64,000 bases of DNA from Hymenopellis radicata (taxonomy: Eukaryota > Basidiomycota > Agaricomycetes > Agaricales > Physalacriaceae): the NCBI GenBank assembly GCA_015501595.1, contig JADNRX010000013.1, forward strand, positions 1-64,000. The letters are read 5' to 3'. Below are positions 57,558-64,000 of this stretch, in pieces; position 1 is the stretch's first letter, and every line of letters begins with the position of its first letter. A model generated the notes under the pieces. That model saw only the letters and a list, made by a program, of their open reading frames with translations. It did no database searches and was not told where the DNA came from. Made by a program: the position numbers and the translations under genes.

Positions 57558-57895
57558 CCCTTACCGACTTTCTCCCACTCTGTGGCTCTTATGCCAGACT
57601 GTACTATTTATTCGTGTGTATTTCTAATGTTACATTAATACTACTGCCTTCACCATGGACTCTACAGCGCCCGTCGGCCCCCTCCACAGTCGGCTCGACT
57701 CCCATTTGCGTTTCGCGCTGTCTACCAGGAGTTCGGGCATTTCAATGACCGGAAATGGCATTAATCAATTTAATGTATTCGCGCATATGTCTCCCCGGTA
57801 TCATTGATACCAGTGCATATGATGTCTTCCCAACATCCCAACGTGCACAAGGGCCAGGTTGATCCCGGTGGCGGGGCAAAAAGAAGCTTTGAAAC

Positions 57896-57905
57896 TATAT
57901 ATAAA
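57896..57905 (+). promoter_or_regulatory. TATA box of the FMN-dehydrogenase chimera
   Basis: TATATATAAA lies about 90 bp upstream of the ATG at 57996, followed by a C/T-rich stretch, a canonical fungal promoter layout. Confidence 0.6.
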
Positions 57906-57995
57906 GGAGGTAGACTTGGCAGGCCGACCATACCCACATTCTTCATCCGCTCTTTTTAACCCGACACTCTTTTACCCACTGTCTCTATAATCCCT

Positions 57996-59023
57996 ATGGC
58001 ATTCCACACTCTTTTGTTTGCCGTTTTGGCCTCAGTGCTTGCAGCTTATGCTGTCGTTATCGACACAGAGGGGCTTCCGGACACTGGGCTCGATACCTCT
58101 TCCTGGACCGCTGGACAACTGCCTCCTTTGGAGGACATGTGGACTCTGAACGATATGCAGGTTGCTGCGAAGAACGTGATTACTCCCCGTTTCTACGGTG
58201 GGTAATTTCAGCGATCTGTGTCTCTATCTGTTTCAATTTCATTCCCTCCAGCGTCCTACCGCACTGCTGCTCTCGACGAGGTTACATATCAAAACAACTT
58301 GAACATCTGGAAAAACGTGCGGTTGAACGGCTTTAGTTTCCGCGATGTATCCAACTTCAGCATGGAGTGCGTTGCACGACAGCTTGCGCTACAACCACTC
58401 ACTCGTCTATTTTTAGGACTTCCATCCTGGGCTATAACTTCTCAGCACCCTTTTTCATCGCGCCCGCAGCCAATGTAGGCCATACCTCGTCTTCAGCCGA
58501 GTTATCCTTGGCTACGGCTGCAGGGAAAGCGAACCTCTTGTACGTGGTAAGTCTAGCTGACCTTGACCCTAACGTTTCCAGCTTCTAATTAATTGCTGCA
58601 GCCGAGTATCTCTTCGACGAAGTCCCTCGAACAAATCGCTGCGGCCGGTCTGGAAGACCAGGTCATGTTCCATCAAGAGTACATCTGGACGAACCGAACA
58701 CAGCTCATCGATGAACTCAGGCGCATGGAGAATTCAGGCTACAAAGCGATCTTCTTACCTTGCACACAGTGGATCCCCGAATCGAGCAGCGCGAGGAAGG
58801 CGTGTTCGACAAGTTTCCGCGTGCCGACACCCATGGTGACGGCATCTTTCGTAGAGATTCCGAACTCAAAGTGGTCAAACAGGTGGGCGTTTTTGAGGAA
58901 ACACGCCTTCTCTGGCAAAATCACCTTGGGGGCGGAGTTGAGTTCTGTGAGCAGATTCCAAAGACGGCGTCTGGAAAGATGCTCCGACGGCTTTTGCGCA
59001 ACCATAAGTCTACGGAGGCGTAG
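57996..59023 (+). CDS. Chimeric gene: secreted FMN-dependent dehydrogenase N-terminus fused to acyl-CoA-ligase C-terminus
   Basis: The first exon has a signal peptide (MAFHTLLFAVLASVLAAYA). It is followed by a typical lactate-dehydrogenase/glycolate-oxidase-like (FMN_dh) start: NLNIWKNVRLNGFSFRDVSN, ILGYNFSAPFFIAPAANVG, PSISSTKSLEQIAAAGLEDQ and NRTQLIDELRRMENSGYKA, ending TVDPRIEQREEG (usual TVDxPxxGxRExD). The active-site His and the phosphate-binding C-terminal half are missing. Instead, the frame runs into GGVEFCEQIPKTASGKMLRR, the C-terminal signature of AMP-binding 4-coumarate-CoA-ligase-like enzymes (PKTASGKILRR). So both parents are truncated. A TATA box and intact introns suggest the locus may still be transcribed, but it is probably non-functional as a dehydrogenase. 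Confidence 0.8.
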
Positions 59024-59294
59024 ACAGTCTTAGGACAGCTATTACTGGTATTGGTATTCTACCGATGTATTTTGTACAATTGCCTGCCTCGCTAGCAGGA
59101 TAGATTCGCTATTTATTTGAACTCCATGTACTCATAACAGATGTTCGACATAGGCCCAACACTAGTCAACGAAAGCGGCGGACTTGAACCTGGAGGTCAT
59201 GGTCTGCGTTACTGTGATCCGGCGCTGATCTCCTAATTTCTATATTTACTGCTGTATGTACGAAACCCATCAATGTGTGGCGCTTTGTAGTGTA

Positions 59295-59640
59295 TCATAT
59301 TTTTTGGTATCTCATACCCGACTCGTCCTCGTCCTCCTTCAGCTCAAGCTCTTGCGCCTGTTTCTCCACATTGCTGTCCCGTCGGTCAATAAGCCGTATT
59401 TGTGGGGAAGACGTGCGTGTCATAGGTGGTCCTATGCTCGTCCCAGCCTGAGGTGGTGTTCGGAGGGCGTTACCAGGTCGGAGAGGTCGACTCATCGGCG
59501 GTGCGAACATGTTCGAGTTGCCAGAGTGCACGCTCCCGCCAGTGAACATGGGGTTCATGCTCATCATCCTGTTGAGAGGCGCACCCATAGGCGGGAGGGC
59601 TGGCTTCAGCCGAAGGTGTCGCGAAACGAACACCAGTGGA
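59295..59640 (-). CDS. Short Pro/Met-rich protein or last exon of an unresolved gene
   Basis: The frame encodes ALPPMGAPLNRMMSMNPMFT and later IDRRDSNVEKQAQELELKED, ending RYQKI. The composition (Met/Pro-rich, then a short acidic helix) suggests a C-terminal exon. Upstream exons could not be joined with confidence. Unknown function. Confidence 0.35.
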
Positions 59641-59756
59641 GCGCGAGGTAGTGGGTGAATACAAATCGCGCGTAAGTAAAGGACGTCTTGACCGAGCCAA
59701 CGCTATCGCCTATACATTTCTCTTCCTCTTCGGCTACAATCTAAACAAAGAGGAAG

Positions 59757-61975
59757 CTAGTCGTCGTCTTCTTCGTCTTCTTCGTCTTCTTCGTCTTCAT
59801 CGACCAAATCCTCAACGTTCCCCCAATACATCAACGTCGCTGCCCCGAATGTGCTCTTACACCCAGACACTTTGCAAAGCCAATGGCTCATCGTTCCAAT
59901 GGCACAAAATAATTGCGCGAGGCTCGACGACCATCCTAGCTCGAACAAACCCTGGGGACATGGTAAAAGCGCTTTTCCGCCAGTCACTCGCTGGAACAGT
60001 TTCATAACATGAGTCCTTCCCCTATGAAATCTGCAAACAACCGAGGGCCGACGGTCGTATTCGCGGTTTTCTTTGCTCTTCACGCCTTTGCCTGCATCGT
60101 TGATGTGCAGAATCCGTTGACAGGCCTTGTCGTTGCACAGGGGCAGGATGTCAAGGTATCGCACCCAGTTTTCCTTGATCCTATGATCAGTACCCTCATT
60201 TTAAGACTGAGAATAGCACTTACAGTTGGAAATTTTGAATAACGTGGCATCTTTAGACCGATTGCGCATGCACCACCGCTGATGATCCCTACACACAGCG
60301 TTTCGAGCGATCCTAAAACCTTTTGCATTAAGGCGAGGGAGGGATCCGTCGGGTCGAGCGACTGTGCAAATCTCCCAATGCATCTTGACACAGCCAGCGT
60401 CCAGGGCCCTGGCTCTTCCAACGCCCCCAAAGCACAGACCAGGCGAAGCTCGTTTAGCAGAGAATCAAAGCTATCGATAGAAAACAACGCTTTTTGCCCT
60501 ATTCCCAAAGTCTGTGCACTTGAGATGCGAGTCAAAAAGACAAAGACAGAACATACCTCCATAAACCAGGTATTTCTCTGAAAGAGGCCCCGCGAGAAAC
60601 TCCTGCCTTTGTCAGGGAGGTTGGGCCCCTCCGAAGAGCTGAAAGCCATCAACCGAAAGACAGTGTTGATATCCGTGATTAACTTTTCATCTCCGTCCCG
60701 GAGCTTCCTAGCTGTATCTGAGCAGTAATCTGTGGCGGCGTTTCCGGGTGCCACGTCTTTGAGCTTGTGTTCGAAGCGCTTCTTTTCCTCTGGATACCGC
60801 TCCCTAGATCTACCGCGGGGAGCGCTGCTGGCCGTCTATCATACATTCATTAGAAGTGAGACGCATTGCGAAGATGGAGCACTTGCCGGAACACCCGGTG
60901 GTGGGGGGATTGGTTCTGCATCACGCGGAACCAGACAATGCCGTTTGATCCTGAGCACGAACGGCCTGCCCGACCGCTTTTCCACTTTGACGTCCTTGTC
61001 ACCGCCATCGTTCGCTTGAGGGCCCAGCCATGGCTCAAGATCCTCCGGTGTTACATCTTTATGCAGAATGCAATTTGAGATGGGAGGTAACGCAATGAGT
61101 CGCTTCGCAGTCACGGCCTGATCCGCTGCCTTGAATACCTCGTCTAGGGCTGTAGAGAACGCAGTCTGCTCGACGTCCAGTTTATCGGCCTGTGCCACCA
61201 TCAACGAAGAAAATCCGTCAAGAAGATAATCATTGGCGCATTCCCGCAAATGCGACGCCGTGTTCTTGGAGACAATCAAATAAAGGACGGCGTCGCGAAC
61301 AGCATCCGATTGCTCGGAAGAAAGCGTTTCCCGTTGACGTGAGGCCGGGGGCTAAAGATGTTCACTCAGCAAGAGGAGTATTAAGTAGGAAACAAACATA
61401 CCGGTTGCTTATAGCCCTTCAACTTAACATCCTCTATTGCCTGGAGATATCCGGCCTGGGCCATATCGCCTTTGCGCGAGAACCAGTAGTCTCGGTCATA
61501 GCCTTGGTTAAAGCGTTCGCATTCATGCTTGCAAATCTAGAGATATCTCAGTAAACTACAAAGGAGATTGCGATAAGATGCTCACAGTCTCATATGCCTC
61601 CTTATCGTCGAGCACCATCTCCATCGAGTCGGGATCCACAAGGAGAGCGCTGTCGAAATTCTCTGTCCCAATGAGTGAGGCGGTGATGCGCTCAATGACG
61701 CCGCGCCTAATCTCAGGAAGTCTATCCTCGCTTATGGAAGGCCTCGGCGCAATGGGTACCGCAGCCGCATGAGCCGGAGGGTTTTGCGAGGGTGGACACT
61801 CTTTAGAATGTTTTCGAGCTTTTCGTTCATCCACCCATAGTCCAAGCAACCCGTCATACTCTCTCGCTTTGACATGCTTAATGCAGAGCGGACAAGAGCA
61901 AAATACCGGGTTCCTCATCCTGAGGTCGCCTGGCACGGCCGGCTGAGGGTAATAAACGACTAGGCTGCTGTCCAT
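59757..61975 (-). CDS. Orphan multi-exon protein with acidic C-terminal tail
   Basis: The ATG at 61975 (MDSSLVVYYPQPAVPGDLRM) is followed by a possible zinc site (CSCPLCIKHVKAREYDG ... HSKEC). Then come ICKHECERFNQGYDRDYWFS, SLMVAQADKLDVEQTAFSTA, PISNCILHKDVTPEDLEPWL, TARKLRDGDEKLITDINTVF and YLDILPLCNDKACQRILHIN, and a final run of Asp/Glu to the stop at 59757. Exons are joined by GT-AG introns of usual size (for example about 61503-61560). The family is not recognised. The promoter and first codons lie within a repeat that recurs at 62068 and 62686. Confidence 0.55.
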
Positions 61976-63020
61976 TAGTTACATAGCATATATGCGTATA
62001 TGGGCAACAGGACGACGTACTCTGGCTTGAGATTTGTAGTCCCTCGACCTCGTTCCTCCTGTATGTCGCTGCTGTCCATTAGTTACACAGCATATATGCG
62101 CATATAGGCAACAGGACGACGTACGAGGCATTTGTCTTTTGCTTTTTCTTTGCAGGTTGTTGCTCCTCTTGGTGATTGCTGGTCTTCGAACTGTGCGATG
62201 GTTAGATAACATCGTACGAGAGGTGCGTTCGGTGGGTATGACCTGGATGAGGTGGCGGCGCGCTTGGAACGTGGCGCCTCGTTCTCCTTGCTCAGTTGAG
62301 ACACTTTCTTGGCCATCGGTAGTTTGGCAAGATGGTGGTGGGGAGAGAAAGAGAAAGACGCGCTTATTGACGTTTGACGTGCAAATTGTGGCGTAGAATC
62401 GGGCCCAATGATATCATGGCGTCATTCGAAGCAATCTCCCGCTTCCCTACCGCGCTGGGCTCTCCCTGCATTTTTGTCATTTCGTCGTTTATTCATTGAA
62501 AAGGCTGCCCAATAACTCACATTCAGAAAGCGCGCAAATTCTATGGATAGGTACGTATGGAATGTCGTACTGTATACTACGACAACTGTTGTGCCTGAGG
62601 CAGAGGTACTTCCTATCCACTACGACTTCGACTACATCGTGGTACAAAGCGGACAAAGGCACAGTAGCGGTTTCCTTATCCTGACGGTGGGTGGCACGGC
62701 CGGCTGCCGGTAATAAACGATTTGGCTGCTGTCCATTAGTTACACAGCATATATGCGCATATAGGCAACAGGACGACGTACTCGGCCTTTGGCTTGTTCG
62801 TCAGAGGTTGTTGCTCCTCTTGGTGATTGCTGGTCTTCGAACTGTGCGATGGTTAGATAACATCGTACGAGAGGCGCGTTCGGTGGGTATGACCTGGATG
62901 AGGTGGCGGCGCGCTCGGAACGAGGCGCCTCGTTCTCCTTGCTCAGTTGAGACATGTTCTCTGCCATTGGGTAGTTTGGCAAGATGGTGGTGGGGAGAGA
63001 AAGAGAAAGACGCGGTGCGA
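61925..63020. repeat. Three-copy dispersed/tandem repeat with 14-bp palindrome
   Basis: Copies at about 61925-62040, 62068-62376 and 62686-63020 share CTGTCCATTAGTTACACAGC, then TATATGCGCATATA (a perfect palindrome in copies 2 and 3, one base changed in copy 1), then GGCAACAGGACGACGTA. Copies 2 and 3 also share about 200 bp containing GGTTAGATAACATCGTACG and a GAGAAAGAGAAAGACGCG block. Copy 1 includes the first codons of the gene at 61975. Confidence 0.85.
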
Positions 63021-63640
63021 CCATATTTGTACATGACGTGTCTTACTTCTCTGGATCGATGGCCTTCTCTCGATCGACGTGCGCCACCTTGATGCAAATG
63101 GATCTACTAGAGAAGCAACGAAAGCTTTCGCAACGCACCCCATGTATTGGTCCGGATCCAAAGCAATCCCGACCATCGTGCCCCCTCCCCGCTCTTCCGA
63201 CCTGGACTCTCCCCGCATTTTGGTCAATTCCCCTTCAGATCGGGTTGATCAAAGTCTTACAGGTGTATATCATTTATTGGTGTAGTCTACGTTATATAAC
63301 AGTTATTGGGCACCCTTCCAACCTCACCCGACAGCAACGTCCTGTGATGTCAATTCGCACATCGGGGAACTCGGTCGATGGTCGGGCCTTGGAAGTATTG
63401 TTAGTTAGAAGTTGATACATTTATTAACTATCTAGCTAATGCCACTGAGAATTGGGAAGAGTACTTACGAAGCGTCGCTTGAGTCTTGATGGTTCTGGTC
63501 AAGTTGAAAAAAGCTGTGCACAACCTAGTCGGGATAGATGCTGACACCCATCAATGCTCATTCGGGCATCGGTGGAGGATCCAATCTGCAATATCCGGAA
63601 TTTCACGAGTAAACATACACATGTCATTGATCGCACTACA
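63021..63640. other. Intergenic
   Basis: No gene or RNA recognised between the repeat and the 3' end of the truncated dioxygenase gene. Confidence 0.4.
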
Positions 63641-64000
63641 TTATGGACACTCAACCTTGTAAAAGTTCCAAAGACCTGCGTGTGTAAAGTGGGCTATAGA
63701 AATACGTTGCTCCCCTTCCCAAACCTCCACTTCATGCTTAAGCAAGCGCCCACGAAGAGCAACACCAACCCCGGAACAGTACCGAACACGGAGATTCAGT
63801 CGGGGAAAGAACAGAGTGCCCGAACGAACGCGTCCAAGAACGACTATAACAGCCCAACCCTTGGGAGGGTCAAAAGTGTCTGCATGATTTGGTGTTGTTC
63901 TATTGAACTGGATGGCGCGCCCCTCCATAAGAAGAGGATCAATCGTTCCAAGGGCTTTCGTGTGGGGATGAGCAGCTTCCGCCCTTTTGACGAGCTCTTG
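63641..64000 (-). CDS. Partial TET/JBP-like 2OG-Fe(II) dioxygenase (C-terminal part)
   Basis: The frame is open to the window edge and ends at 63641. It encodes the core of a 2OGFeDO double-stranded beta-helix: HxD in RTTPNHADTFDPPKGWAVIV, the GxLxxPxL turn (SGTLFFPRLNLRVRY), an RG segment (GVALRGRLLKHEVEVWEGEQ) with the distal His, and QRISIAHFTHAGLWN with the 2OG-binding Arg. The order and spacing match the TET/JBP group of fungal dioxygenases more closely than AlkB-type enzymes. The N-terminal half lies outside the window. It is distinct from the dioxygenase at 25.4 kb, so this window holds two diverged members. Confidence 0.78.
   Translation of the reverse strand, partial: QELVKRAEAAHPHTKALGTIDPLLMEGRAIQFNRTTPNHADTFDPPKGWAVIVVLGRVRSGTLFFPRLNLRVRYCSGVGVALRGRLLKHEVEVWEGEQRISIAHFTHAGLWNFYKVECP

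Noticed and set aside
58739..59005. Minus-strand gene of 88 codons opposite the chimera
   Set aside because: It is antisense to the acyl-CoA-ligase-like tail, which has a recognisable family signature on the plus strand.

Overview
The window is eukaryotic DNA from a basidiomycete, most likely a mushroom-forming agaricomycete. Genes carry many 45-70 bp GT-AG introns. Several families typical of that group are present: KDZ-type CxC5/CxC6 transposon proteins, multicopy TET/JBP-like dioxygenases, a DUF6534 membrane protein, a secreted aspartic protease and agaric-type F-box proteins. Gene models were built by hand from reading frames and splice motifs, so outer ends are firmer than internal exon edges. 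The species cannot be named from the sequence.

Layout. 0-6.4 kb: a partial basic protein, two tandem F-box-like paralogues with a third F-box gene, and a small cysteine-cluster gene. 6.4-32.6 kb is an accessory, transposon-rich block. It holds orphan multicopy families (6.7-13.1 kb, with a tandem duplication and an expanded exon-intron array), a CxC5/CxC6 KDZ-related gene (13.3-15.6), an unknown gene and an RPA3-like OB-fold gene (16.1-17.7), two large orphan genes (18.1-23.1), a divergent Ulp1-type peptidase gene (23.2-25.0), a TET/JBP-like dioxygenase (25.4-27.3), a fragment of the complex I NDUFS1 gene (27.6-27.9), a chromodomain gene (28.2-29.0), a cysteine-cluster gene (30.9-31.8) and arrays of short repeats. 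Copies of a CATGCATGG motif recur in the 5' flanks of several of these genes.

33.9-59 kb is mostly a conserved, gene-dense block: aspartic protease, ZW10, EMC5, PET117, a CID-domain RNA-processing factor, the maintenance DNA methyltransferase DNMT5, a DUF6534 protein, an EFM7-like methyltransferase, an F-box protein and CRIPT. It ends in a chimeric gene joining an FMN-dehydrogenase N-terminus to an acyl-CoA-ligase C-terminus. 59-64 kb has an orphan gene, a three-copy repeat containing a 14-bp palindrome, and the 3' part of a second TET/JBP-like dioxygenase cut by the window edge.

The most interesting theme is chromatin and DNA methylation. A replication-coupled 5mC writer (DNMT5, with a PCNA-binding motif) lies within 20 kb of two candidate 5mC oxidases, a chromodomain protein, a SUMO-protease-like gene and a KDZ-family element. 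The writer and the first oxidase module appear physically linked but not co-transcribed. The transposon-borne part is the best candidate for an undescribed composite system.
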